A DNA stretch of 64,000 bases from Morinoia aosen. Lineage: Eukaryota; Arthropoda; Malacostraca; Amphipoda; Talitridae. Below are positions 12,740 through 24,040 of the stretch, piece by piece. Both the position numbers and the translations under genes were made by a program. Below the pieces are notes generated by a model. It did not search any database. It was given only the letters and a program-made list of their open reading frames with translations, and was not told the DNA's origin. Position 1 is the first letter of the stretch. Each line of letters opens with the position of its first letter. The stretch covers positions 27,026,120 to 27,090,119 of the forward strand of contig CM059568.1 of assembly GCA_030386875.1 (NCBI GenBank). Direction: 5' to 3'.

Positions 12740-13025
12740 AGCTCGTCGTAGCCGTGTGTCTATAGGCCCTGCCCGCCGTGCGGGAAACCCGGGTTCGAGA
12801 CCCGGTGCTGGTGGCGATTTTCTCTGTTGGGTATAGGGGAAAAATTCAAAGCACAATACCCCACTCTACCCAGGTGTCTGAAATGGGTACCGGTCTTTAC
12901 CGGGGGAAAGCGTCATGGCGTCCTAGCGTTAGTTATAAGGCATTTGAAAATCCAATGTACAAGGTGATATGTATCAGGCTTGAAATTGAAAATAAAGCAT
13001 CCGTAGATGCTTTCATTATTATTAA
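12740..13025 (+). mobile_element. tRNA-derived SINE, copy 1
   Basis: A tRNA-like head has a B box (GGTTCGAGACC, about 12,791) inside a perfect-looking T arm and an A-box-like TAGCCGTGTG stretch upstream. A tRNA-unrelated body follows (GCGATTTTCTCTGTTGGGTA) with a 3' end rich in ATT. The body is shared with the copy at about 13,845. Confidence 0.8.
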
Positions 13026-13844
13026 GATAGGCCTCCCTATACGCACAAAGTCTTAAAGTGGAAATGCAACTGTGAAGTTTGTATCAATTCATGAAACATC
13101 TGCGCTTAGTGAATTAATAATAAATACCGTTGTTGTGCTCTGCTTGTTCACAAAAAATGAGAAAGAACTCCATAAGGTAATCCCTCGAATTCTGAATATG
13201 CCACAAATTCCCAAAATTTGCATCATTATAGTGATTTAGCTTCCTGGACTTACATAAGGACAATCAAATCTACAATTGTCATTTAGTGATCATTTGCTGA
13301 TTTGAAAATTCCTGCAATATTTAGTTATTCAAAACCTAATGCAAATGTATGGTATTCTTGAGATGTCCAGAATGAGGGGGATTACCTAGAGGAAGATTAT
13401 GAGAACTTTCATGAACATTTTTAATTAATTTTTGAATTGAAATTTACAGATGTATTGGATAATATGTTGATGAATGAAGAAATTAACAAATTTCTTTTAG
13501 TATTCTAATGATTACCATTATTTATTAGTTAGGCAATCTTAAAGTACAACAAAGTGTAAAGAATGATACTTTCAAGAATGAATTCCCAGAATATGACTTT
13601 CGGGATTGAAATTTGTATTGTACTTATTGCCGGAAAACTGTAAGTTTGTCATGCAATGTATTATGAGAGTGTACACTGTTATTGTCAAAATATCTGCGGC
13701 GACTTCATAGATATGAACAACAAAGACAATCCTTTTGGTTTAGCATAAAGTTAACCGATATTGACCCATTTTCATCTACGATAAAATGACGGAGAGCTGG
13801 TAGTTCACGCTCCATGTCACATTTAACGTACGAAACCATCTTTT

Positions 13845-14080
13845 AGTGCTCGACGTGGTTGAGTAGTTGAGAACGCACCCTTCCGTGAAAGTGTCAAGGG
13901 CTCGAATCCCGGCACTGCGCGGCGATTTTCCCCGTTGGGTAAAAGGAAAACTCAAACAACACCTAACTCTTCCCAGATATCTCAAATGGAGACCGGCTCG
14001 ACAGGGGAGTAACCGTCCTGGTGATAGTTATACGGCATTTGAAAAACCAATGTACAAGATGATATTTATCATGCTTAATT
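13845..14080 (+). mobile_element. tRNA-derived SINE, copy 2
   Basis: A diverged second member of the same family: B box GGCTCGAATCC near 13,890, then the shared body (GCGATTTTCCCCGTTGGGTA) and a shared stretch ending with GGCATTTGAAAAACCAATGT. The pair shows that the family amplified in this genome. Confidence 0.75.
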
Positions 14081-14453
14081 GATTGAAATAACGCATTTTT
14101 CTAGATTTCTAGCACGAGAAAATCTTCCCATGATTAATGATGTCGACTCTATTTTGCATGGCTATCGTATTGAGGAACGAAGACCAACCAACCAAATTTG
14201 TTGACCAAGGAAGTAGTTAGTCTACTCTTTCCATCTATCATGGAGAATTTAAATTTGCTCCCCTGGTGTCGTACGATGTAAAAAGAGTGTTTTCGCAGTA
14301 TAAAAGTATTCTTGTCAATAAGCAAAAAAGTGTTTTATTTGAAAACATTAAAAAAAAACATTTTTATCAAATGTAATCACATTCGTTAAACCTTGCTTTA
14401 CTTTGAAATCCTATGAAATCCTATTTTCATGTCTTCTTCATTAGTAGCAAATG

Positions 14454-14524
14454 CTCGATATTGTAAATATTGAACACTATTGTAGTGAATCATTACCTTA
14501 GAGTTCAATATTTACAATATCGAT
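14454..14524. repeat. Short perfect-stem hairpin
   Basis: GATATTGTAAATATTGAAC at the left returns as its reverse complement about 30 bp later. It lies inside the hAT-like element and no function is evident. Confidence 0.6.
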
Positions 14525-15039
14525 CAAGTTCCAACTAACTGAAGTCGGTAATTCAGCCTTGCATGTGCAAGACTTGATCGCATATTGTTTGCATATAAAT
14601 GCAAGTACTGTGCATACGACACTCCGCAATCGTATATATCTAACCTGAAGTCGCATATTTTATGCGCTCATAATTTCATATGCGCCTGCATATATGCATG
14701 TGCATATTGGCACAGATCTATTTATTACACAGAGACATTCCTGCATTAGCAATAAAAATGTTGCCATCCATTCCAATTCAGTGTTAGTCGATGTGAAGAA
14801 ATGTAGGATACACTCACAATACATAATACAAGAAACAATGTTTCAAACTTACTACTGATTTAATTCGTGTGTGTTTACAATTCAATATATAACACTTTCA
14901 AGACTTGAATAACATTATGATAATCATTTAATGAACATTTTCAATTAATATTTTTTCTTGCTCATCACATTCAATAAATACATATTCAACGCAAAAACGC
15001 TCAAATTAACCAGTTATTATGTCAATTTTTAACACAACT

Positions 15040-15190
15040 TAGGTTTGGATTGAATTTAACTTGACTTGGATTAACCTGAACTTGACTTGGATTAATTTGA
15101 ACTTGACTTGGGTTAATTTGAACTTGACTTGGATTAATTTGGACTTGACTTGGATTGAATTGAACTTGACTTTGATTAATTTAAAATGAA
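15040..15190. repeat. 21-bp minisatellite, right outer
   Basis: Repeats of TTGACTTGGATTAATTTGAAC, mirror image of the array at 6,871-6,985. Confidence 0.8.
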
Positions 15191-15709
15191 TAAGGAGTAG
15201 CAAAATCCTAAAAACCCCGGCCAAACCCCGGTTTAGGGCACTATTTTACCGGGGCCGGGGTTTGCAAAAATTGTCGATGCTTGCCGGGGCCCCGGTCGGT
15301 CTATAACATACGTATGTACATAAATACTAGCATACAGGCATCACATCAATTTCGCACACTACAAAAACTTTGGATCGTCAATTCAGTAATACACATTTGA
15401 CTGGAACGAGGAAAGAACCAAACTCCGTCTCTGTAAGCAGTTTTATTTAGTGCACATTTCTAACCTACAATGAGGGAATACAACAAGCGTGACAGCTTCA
15501 CTCAGTGCACAGTTAAATTCCGGACGTGTGCATACATTGTTATTTTTCTATTTCCGAAAATAAATCATGCAGTGAAGGGTTGACGAGCTGACACGAGCTC
15601 GCCTGCCCACAAGTTTGCCGTTGGGGCCGCGGCTCCCGCTCTCCTTAAGTAATTGGGTCGTGCACCCGACGCGGCTGTGTCGCTACGCGTCCCGGCATCA
15701 GGCAGCGGA

Positions 15710-15975
15710 TGTTGTACTTGTGCGTGTCATGTTCACATTAAAGCCACGGCACACCAAATTTAATTCACATCTAAATACGAAGTTTAGAGCACCAACAAAA
15801 TTATTATGTTTCCACCATGAAGCTACAGAACGCCAAATTGTAATTCATCCTCAAATACAATATTTTGCGTACAAACAAAATCATAATAAATTCACATTGA
15901 AGTCACGGAACACCAAATTGTAATTCACACTCAAATATGAAGTTTAATGCACAAACAAAATCATATGAACGTCAG
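15710..15975. repeat. Three-copy tandem repeat, about 80-90 bp units
   Basis: Three diverged units share CACCAAATTGTAATTCAC and ACAAACAAAATCAT. The matching place in the left arm (about 1,020-1,120) has a single unit, so the array expanded after the palindrome formed. Confidence 0.65.
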
Positions 15976-16734
15976 AACGCCAGTTAAAGTTTTGCTGTAA
16001 GTCAAATACACTGATCGATCATTTTGAACTGAGGTAATCAACAAAACTTAATGAATATGAGTAAAACTACATCAATATGAGTTTTAAGACCAATTAATTA
16101 CAAATAAAATAAACATTTCGGTCAGGAAAGTTCACACATGAATTCAGACTGAAATTTGAAATTAAAATAAAGTATGAATAGCATCTAAATGAATTACTGA
16201 CAGATATGCAGCAAGCTGGTTCCCAGTAAATTTGTGGGTTGCGTTGGGATTTGATAACCCTTTTTATGCAAAATATAATAAAATGAAGTGTCAGATTACA
16301 TGTTATTGTTGCAACCGTGGTTTAAATATGCAGAACCGTGCGCATCATCGGCAAATTAGCTTAAATCCTATCATTTGGTCCCGAATCTTTTAACCATATT
16401 GGTTTTCACTAAACTTGTCCTGCGAGTGTGGCTTTATAACAATTAAGTCACTCATCGCAGTTCGGGAAAGCCCCTGATTAACAGACAATTAAAATAAATG
16501 CGGGACTGATGAACAAATCCACATCGGCCCTTCGAAATAGCAGATCAGTCTCGAATCAACTGAGCGGCGCCACGGTATGTGTAATAGTTTGACCTCCGCG
16601 GCGCTTAACCAACCCATACTCGTCAAGACTTAAGAAAAACAACAAAATAGCCAAGAATGTAAGTGGAAGCGCCTAAGAATGGAAATTACGTGGTAGGTGA
16701 ATATAACCAAAAAATGAATCTTTGTGGGGAGGGA

Positions 16735-16960
16735 ATGCGAAAAAGGAAAAACCGAGTTGAATGAGAGTGACAAAACAGGAAATACACAGCGAAAAAGACT
16801 GAAAACAGTGTTGAGGGAAATGACAAAACTGCAAATACGCAAAGAGTTAGCATGACAAAAACTTTGTTGTTAGTGAATGCGAAAGAGACAGGAAACACTG
16901 CGTTCAGTGAAAATAACTAAACTGGAAATACGCAGAGAGTAAGCGTGACAAAAGCAAGAG
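16735..16960. repeat. Degenerate tandem repeat in right arm
   Basis: Units with GAAATACGCAGAGAGTAAGC and ATGACAAAA recur at about 70-80-bp intervals. The homologous left-arm stretch is near 215-330. Short hydrophobic open frames here are repeat artefacts. Confidence 0.5.
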
Positions 16961-17159
16961 AACACTGTAACACAGGACACGTTATGACTTTCTAACAGAA
17001 CACAACTCAAAACCCCAGCAGTTACAAGAAAACGACAACAAGTGATTAGAAAAAATCGTTGAAGAATGATAGTATTTGGCCCATCACTGTCCGAATAGCG
17101 GAGATATTAGCAACAGTTCTTTGCCCGCCCGAAATGCGGTAGTCGAACTCCTGAGAGTA

Positions 17160-19040
17160 ACTTATTGCATCCAAGTTTCCTCGATTTGAACAAGAAAGAA
17201 TTGGTTAGATCACATCCCATTGCTCGCCTCAGACCAGCGTTATTGTCGTAAAATTCAAGTGTTAAAGTATTGCTGAAATGAATCGGCTTGCAGTCGATTC
17301 GAACATTACAGCAGACAGGCGATAACAATTTGGTTCGTTAGCAAAATTTAAAAATATGTTTGTATACGATTTTTTGGTTAGTCATAGATGTAAAATCTTG
17401 AGCAATACTTTTGTCTCGTGTAGCCGTTGCTGGAACGAAAAAGAAAAGTACTCTCAGCCTCCTGCAGTTTGTGTTTGCTGCGGAGCTGCTGTGTTGAGGA
17501 CAACGCCCAATATTTGCTTGCATTTGCAGCTTCAGATCGTGCGCGGTGGCGTCGAGTACTATGTATGTTAGAAAACGGGGTTGCTGCTGGAGAAGCCGAT
17601 ACGGTGATAAACTAGACGCCCAAAAAATATAGAATTAAAGAACGAAATTCAGTGTCTTAAAATGAAATAAACACTAACTCCACCACCAGCACTACGTAAG
17701 ATTCGCTTGCCCTGACACGCTGTCGTGCACCTGTGTGTACAGTGATTTGGAAAATTTTCTTAAGGAAATAAAAAGGATCTTACTATGTTTTGCAGGTCAT
17801 CACTCAAAAGCCAAAATGAGAACAATAACACTAGTGTAGGACTGGGATTTAAATAGACCAAATCCTCGATCGTCTCAACTGAACGACTTGAATAAATTCA
17901 CCTGTCATGTAGATTGCTTCACATAGTTTCACTCTATTTCATTCGGGATATCTGCCCCAAAGGCTTCACAACTCATGCTACAGCATCACTTGTTACAGAA
18001 CTTCGGCATTATACTTACAAAATCACACGAAAAAGCAACAAAATCCCCGGCATTCACGAAGACGGTTTGCAGTAAACTTCTGCGGGAATACAAGTGAACG
18101 GCCAAACCGTAAAAAATAGCAAGTTAAACACGTATGCTTTTTCTCTTAAACAAATTCATTGAACTCTTCTATATCCCCACATTTTTCCTGCAAAAATTGC
18201 GGTCAGCATTCAATGTAAAGTTGACTGAACAAAAGAATGAAGACATACGATATCTTGTTAAATTGAATTCCCATTTTTATGGGCAAAACCTACAGTAAGG
18301 TTGCGTACTGCAGCCTGTCCTGCTTAATGAGCTTGAAGCTTAAGCATCAATCTGCAAAAAGAAACTAGTCTAGACCTGTAGTTCAATAGGCAATTTGCTT
18401 ACGTGAATATCTGTAGAACACGTGCGCTGTGAGCGATAACCTCTGACCAAGGGGTCCCACTACTTCTCTTATATCTTTCCCATGTGATGTTGAGCAAGAT
18501 CTAACTTAGCATTTTACTTGATGAGTTCTGCTCAAACCCATCAATTGAAGACAAAAATACTACGACTACTAATGACTTTCCTCTCAGTGCAACAAAAGAG
18601 AACAAATTGAAAAGTCGGTCCATCTGTGTTGAAGTCTTGACATGGACGAGACTTGTGGGGCTGGTTGGCATGAGTAGCGCACCAACGCAATTAAAGATAT
18701 GAAATTCGGCAGTATTTGGTTACTGCATATCCTATCATCCAGGTATCCGGTCATATGTCTGGTCAGCTCACCATTATCTTTTATACCAAATCACTTTGTT
18801 GAGATGTTGGTCTTCTATGCCTTGATTGTGTCACTGTTCTACTCCAGTTTTACCTTTTACGCTTATATCCTTTTTTTTAATCGCCCTATTCAAATTATAT
18901 TTTCATATTACTTTTCTATCAGCTGACATATTTAATAACTCTCCATATAATAATTTGTTGTTTATTCTACATTTTTTCGCTTCATGTTCCCAAAAATTTT
19001 AGTGTAGAACAAATATAATAAAATTCATATTGTTCGCACT
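17160..19040. other. No recognisable gene
   Basis: AT-rich sequence with scattered short open frames, none recognised. A slightly GC-richer patch at 17,400-17,620 could be an exon of something unseen, but no splice pattern decides it. Confidence 0.4.
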
Positions 19041-19120
19041 CATATTTTGATAGAAACAATGATCATTCGGCTAAGTGTAACGCGTGTTCAAAACAAGCAT
19101 GCTAATTTCCATCTGGTAAT

Positions 19121-19345
19121 TTGGATTCGAAATACATCGAACAGAAGTTTGGTGCATACAATGACTGCGATCCTCGCAATTATTATTATCGCCAGGGCGC
19201 CGGTGACATCATCTGGATGCGTTGCAAATTTCCAGCTGTCCGCATCTGCGACGGCAAATATTTTACACGAATGCTAAGAAAAAGCCGATGGCGCGCTTCG
19301 ATGGATGACGTAGCAGGGAAACTTCGTACGTCACTAGATCCATGA
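19121..19345 (+). CDS. Possible exon or small ORF of unknown function
   Basis: A 74-codon frame in a locally GC-richer patch ends in TGA. Its middle (FGAYNDCDPRNYYY, then IIWMRCKFPAVRICDGKYF) looks protein-like, with three cysteines and aromatic residues. An AG at about 19,142 (CGAACAG) could be an acceptor, but there is no clear pyrimidine tract. I do not recognise a family. It may be a terminal exon or a chance frame. Confidence 0.2.
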   Translation: MDSKYIEQKFGAYNDCDPRNYYYRQGAGDIIWMRCKFPAVRICDGKYFTRMLRKSRWRASMDDVAGKLRTSLDP

Positions 19346-20079
19346 GCTGAGAAAAAGGATGAAATTAATATTTTGGTGCGCGTTTTAAGGATTGAACAAA
19401 CGGAATACATTGTGGCAACGATTTAGAGACGGAAGAAAGTTATCAAGTTAACTACAGTTGATGCCTTTGACTCGTTACGCTCTAGCAAAGATGAATGAAG
19501 CACAAAATTAGAAAAATTTTGTAGCGAAATGCTTGGTGAGAATTTTATTCAGTACTCATTGAGAAAAAATTCCTATAGACTAATCCAGAGATGCCACCTA
19601 CAAATGGAAAAGTTGTGATAACGGATTTGGTTAAATGACATTTTACGATCTCCATCTGTCTTATTTTAGTATGTCATTTGATATCCCTACACGGTTTACT
19701 TTGAATGTGAGTGTCGGTTGACCTCAAAAGAAATTTTTCATAATAACACTTTGAATAGGGACTGAAATGATGGTAGGTGTATTAAAATACGATTTTTGAA
19801 GCATATTTGGTCCATTTTATTTATTTTCTACAGGATGCGTTGCCGAGTCTAACTGCAGAGTCATCAGCTTTTGTTTCAAGCATATTAACTGCAATAGCTG
19901 TCATGACCCGCTTGATATTTTTTGATAGTATTTACTACTTATTATACAACTGCGTAGCACATGTGACAGTATTAGCATGACCTTTTTTTGCACTTTTTCT
20001 ATCGCGATAGTTGTACGTATATACGGACATGTGTATAATTGAATAGTTCTATAGTTATTCAACAGTTCGACCAAACATG

Positions 20080-20172
20080 ATGAACATATTCGGGTCACCA
20101 GGAGCTATACTCAAATGCGTCCATTTTGCTAGTAACAAATGTACCTTGCATCGCTTCTGATAAATTAATTGT
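20080..20172 (+). mobile_element. 5'-truncated LINE 3' end
   Basis: This matches the 3' end of the plus-strand LINE at 52,723-52,818: both share CTATACTCAAAT, an ATTCGGG stretch and an end in (T)AAATTAATTG. It is a dead-on-arrival copy of that LINE family. Confidence 0.6.
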
Positions 20173-23100
20173 TTTTATTGTTTGAAGAAAAATTGTTTAA
20201 ATTACAATATCACGTGAATTCATTTTTAAATGTGCTGATGTTGCAAAGTTTGTTTCCTCATACATCTAGAAAAAATTTCCGTTTCATGTATTTTTTGTGT
20301 TGACAAAACCGTTGACCAAAACTATCAACCAATCTCATTATCAAAATTTGGCCAATAATTAAAAAAGTTATTTATTTTACGGCTTGAACATTTAGACCGG
20401 CTAGTACGTAGAAATGCAAACTAACTTAAGGTTTCTGTTATAGGACGAAATTGTTTTCGATGTTAGGCATAAAATGTTAAACCCACTGCAATTTTCAAAT
20501 TAAACTCCAATATTTTGAACTTTAATCCCTTGTATATTCGGCATCTGTACAAATTATAACAATCTTATCACAATCGAAACAGTAATAATAATTACTAGTC
20601 AGTCAAACTGGTATGGTTTCGGATAAAATAATAATCATCAAATGTCATCTGCCATAAAAGACACACAATCAAATAGGTAAAACAAATCAAATAAAAACTT
20701 TCCAGAGTTATAAGTAACCCTTAGACAAACCATGAACAGGAAAAAATAAGGATCGTGTTATCAAACATATGGACCCGCATTTTGGGCCCATCAGTCAAGC
20801 CAGATACAGGGGAGCTAAAGTCATGTTTGAGCCCAGGGTAGGTCTCTCATTGAGTATACATAACGCTTCAGAAACTATAATATCTATAATAAATGATTGA
20901 GAAAGATTCAGATTTCAAAGGATGAGTCAGTTTTCCACTGTGTGTACCAGGATTTGAACGAGGAGGTTTTCGTAACGTTCTGTTGATCATAGACCTAATA
21001 CATCAATGCTAGAGAAAACTGACCTTAGCATGTGTGGATGTGGTGCCAATTTATGAGCCATTACAGGCTCCGCAAGTAAATTGGTGGGTGATGTTGGGGC
21101 GTACATCAGAAGGGGAGAATCCTTTTAGATTGAAACAATTCTATATGTGGCTTAATTTTCTCCACTAAATTTACAATCTATGTAAGAAAAATGACGAGAC
21201 CGGAAGGCTCTAAAAAATCACGCGTAGTCTGAACATTTTCCATCTACTTGATGTTAGGACGAAGAAACTTTTTTTATCACGACCGCACGATCTGAGCGCA
21301 TAAATTTCGTCGTCTGAAGTCCCGAAACTGGAGTACAAATGATATGCTTTGGATGTTATGGTCATGGCGGCACCTAGTATTCGTAAGTTTGATGTTGAAC
21401 TGAGATGACTTGTTTAATCAAAATAGTATGTGAGAAAATGTTTGACCAGCCTGGTGGATTCCTTGTTTTCGTATACAAAGGGCTTTAATAATTCAAGATG
21501 CCGTCGGTATTTGGAACATATTTCCTATCCAATGATATAATCTAGTAATAAATTAACAGCTTATATACATTTTACAAACAATAGCTAGATAACACTTTTG
21601 CTATTTTTGAAGCAAGACAACTTGCACAATTTTTTTTAGTTATCCTCAACATTTCTCAGAGCAATATAAACTTCACAGCAAAAGGAAACACAAAAATACT
21701 GTCCAGTTGGATTTTTTTGACACAAATAATACAAGCGGATTGAAATCTAGCAATTACGTAAAAAAGGCATCAACATGACTCGGTACTTGGAATTTCACAG
21801 CAACCCTAAACTTTTACAAAATTAATGCCACCAAAATCTCGGTATCCGAAGCAAATCATTAGTACTTCTCTTCCTGTGGTTTTGACGATGGAAAATGAAT
21901 TTTCTGACAACATTTGCGTATACATATATATTATAAATCATGGGTATTCTGTGTATTTTTTCGATAATTAGCTCATAGTACTCCTAGACTTAATTTATGC
22001 AAGCAGCGTTCCAGTTCATCCGGTCACGATAGGAAAAGTTTCTGCGTCGTTTCCTTATTTAGAAAGAAATAGAGCAGACCACGTGCCAACTCTCAGAAGG
22101 CTTCTGTATCATCATTACTAAATTGTTTCAATATTTCGTATGCAAAACTCATTTCCTATAATATTTATTTTAAGTATATTCCTTATCTTCTGGCGTACGT
22201 ATATTCCAATTTTAGATTCAGATATACGTGTGGTTCGTGTATTGACAGCACATCTAGACACGCTAAAGTTCGCTTTTCTAAACAGTTATGAATTAGCTTT
22301 AAAACCAATAGACCTTTACAAAAACTTCCTCGTTCAATCATCTAACATTGCAGTACCGAAAAACTTCGGATACATTTAATTAACTTTCTATTAAAATTTC
22401 ACCCAACTCCTAAATTCTATAATTCCATTTCACAGTAGTCATGATTTCATCAACTTGTTTCACTTTTAAACTCTAAATTTTAGTTTCCATTCTTTGTACA
22501 ATCCTCCCAAGTTTATTTAATGACTGTTCAGGCTGTGCATCAGTCTGTGTTGGAATGACTGCACGTGCACTCACAGCCAGAGTCACTGAACATCGAGGTA
22601 GGTGAGGGGTCTTATTTTGCCCGCCCGCCACATTTTATAGATTGAGAATATGTTTTGTCTTACATTCCTGAATTAAATTTTAGTTTATATAAAACATTCG
22701 AAAGCTCTATCAGTATAATAAACCTGAAACTTTACAGTCCCATCCTATTTTTTTGAACTGAACTTGAGCACATAAACAATTGAGACCATATACGTACATC
22801 ATTGGCATCCAGGATGATACATGCATAGTGTATGGCTTCAAATTCGTTTTCTTTTAATTTTCTTATTTCTCTCAAACTTTGTTCAACATGTTTTCAACAA
22901 TCTTTAGTTGTCAGATTGTTATTTATTCTGAGCTTATCATAGATATAATCACGAAACATTTGTTTTAATACAATACCATAATCTACAATTCTTTGTCTAA
23001 AATTTTCAACTTAATTGATGGCAAAAATTTATTCAAGGCCTGAAAGTTACAAAAGTCAACACTTTGCATTTACCCTATGTGGTAATCCCTTAAACTAGTG

Positions 23101-23380
23101 AATAATTTTTCTGATGCAAGGTGAAATATCAGAATATCCTATATATGACACAAAAATTACCATGAAAATTATGGTGGACTTTCTCTAAATTAATATCAAA
23201 CAGTTAGAATTGAAATGATCGGGGATAATATTAAAGGTAAAATTATATCACTGCAAGTTAAGTCAGCTTAGCAGCAAACAAAAACTATGCCACACTTCTA
23301 GAATTTGAGATTCTTGAAACTCATTTGTTCACAAAAGAAAAAAGCAACTAAAAGAACTACTCGAATAACCGATTTAGTTT
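20173..23380. other. Mostly featureless AT-rich DNA
   Basis: No coding region is supported. A possible degenerate tRNA-derived SINE on the minus strand lies around 20,925-21,030, with a B-box-like GTTCAAATCC in reverse complement at about 20,950 and short inverted TCAGTTTTC/GAAAACTGA flanks. AATAAA on the minus strand near 23,028 could serve the gene ending at 23,386. Confidence 0.3.
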
Positions 23381-23385
23381 TCCTG

Positions 23386-23460
23386 TCATCTAGTTTTGGG
23401 ATGACTATCATCCTCTAATTTCTGAGGTTGAGCTTCCATTTGGGAAGCATGTGTCTCTTC
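23386..23460 (-). CDS. Unknown host gene, terminal exon
   Basis: On the minus strand a clean acceptor (ACTTTTTCAG) precedes a 25-codon exon ending in TGA. Its phase-0 start fits the phase-0 end of the exon at 23,751-24,040. The tail is hydrophilic and acidic (EETHASQMEAQPQK, then LEDDSHPKTR). It is assigned here by phase and position only. Confidence 0.5.
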   Translation of the reverse strand, partial: EETHASQMEAQPQKLEDDSHPKTR

Positions 23461-23750
23461 CTGAAAAAGTTATTTCATTTCTGAAAAATATCGGAGAAGA
23501 GTTTTTATGAGCAAAATGTTTCAGTGTAAAGAAGAACCTGGAAGAGAATGAAAAATACGCAATATTTATGCATTACTAGTAGAAAGTTAAGCCAATGTTC
23601 AAGAACTACACAAACATATGCAGTTATAAATGCGCGGTGTGAGCATGGCCTATGTAAATTCTAACCAACCATGTGCCACTGTTGGAAGTCATGATAGACG
23701 CAACCTCTCATGCCAAACATATAAATCCTAATTCAGTAGATAATACGTAC

Positions 23751-24040
23751 ATTATCTTCAGAATTAGACTCGTACATGTTCTCAGCTTTGGTCACTCCGG
23801 TTTGGGGGTTTCTGCCGGTGATAGTCATGTTGAGTCCTCCAACATCGGAGTCCTCCTCGGAAAAAAAGAAACCAAAGACACCACCCATGGGCGAAAAGTC
23901 CACTTTTTCGAATGAAACTGTGCATTCATCAGGAAGCCCACTAGGGTAGTACTTGCATCCAATTCCCGGATGTGAAAATACTAACATCTTGTAATATGCT
24001 TCTGAATCGGGAATTTGTACCGTGTTGCCGCATTCTTCAA
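23751..24040 (-). CDS. Unknown host gene, internal exon with CUB-like look
   Basis: A 290-bp exon is bounded by acceptor TTCTTTTCCAAG and donor GTACGT on the minus strand. It enters in phase 1 and leaves in phase 0. It encodes EECGNTVQIPDSEAYYKM, a CKYYPSGLPDEC pair, a hydrophobic strand-rich stretch and a potential N-glycosylation site (NMT). The CG start, paired cysteines and F-x-x-x-x-F spacing are reminiscent of an extracellular CUB-type beta-sandwich, but this is only by eye. The gene is not recognised; a secreted or membrane protein is the best guess. Confidence 0.6.

Larger units (their letters stand above)
12235..14720. mobile_element. hAT-like non-autonomous DNA transposon
   Basis: A 2,486-bp insertion with imperfect terminal inverted repeats: CAGAGCTGTGCCA at the left, TAGATCTGTGCCA read inward from the right. 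It is flanked by an 8-bp duplication, ATTATTAC at 12,227-12,234 and TTTATTAC at 14,721-14,728 (7 of 8 identical). The intact empty site ATTATTAC is in the other palindrome arm near 7,309. The 8-bp duplication and CAGNG...GCCA ends are typical of the hAT superfamily. Both ends are dense in GCATATGC-type subterminal repeats (12,250-12,430 and 14,580-14,710), as expected of transposase-binding sites. No transposase frame is present; the interior contains two SINEs and unrecognised sequence. Confidence 0.8.
1..17150. repeat. Large invaded palindrome (inverted repeat)
   Basis: The left arm (1-1,690 plus 6,871-8,510) reappears as reverse complement in the right arm (8,556-8,801, 11,215-12,234 and 14,721-17,150). 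Clear pairings are 1,500-1,640 with 15,200-15,310, 7,000-7,380 with 14,729-15,050, 7,310-8,260 with 11,215-12,234, and 8,255-8,510 with 8,556-8,801. The gaps in the pairing are exactly the three inserted elements listed separately. The match already exists at base 1, so the left end may lie outside the window. Long arms containing subrepeats recall foldback-type elements, but no transposase is visible, so an inverted segmental duplication is equally possible. Confidence 0.85.

Noticed and set aside
18699..18926. Small membrane protein
   Set aside because: The hydrophobic frame comes from T-rich sequence, with no supporting start context or relatives.
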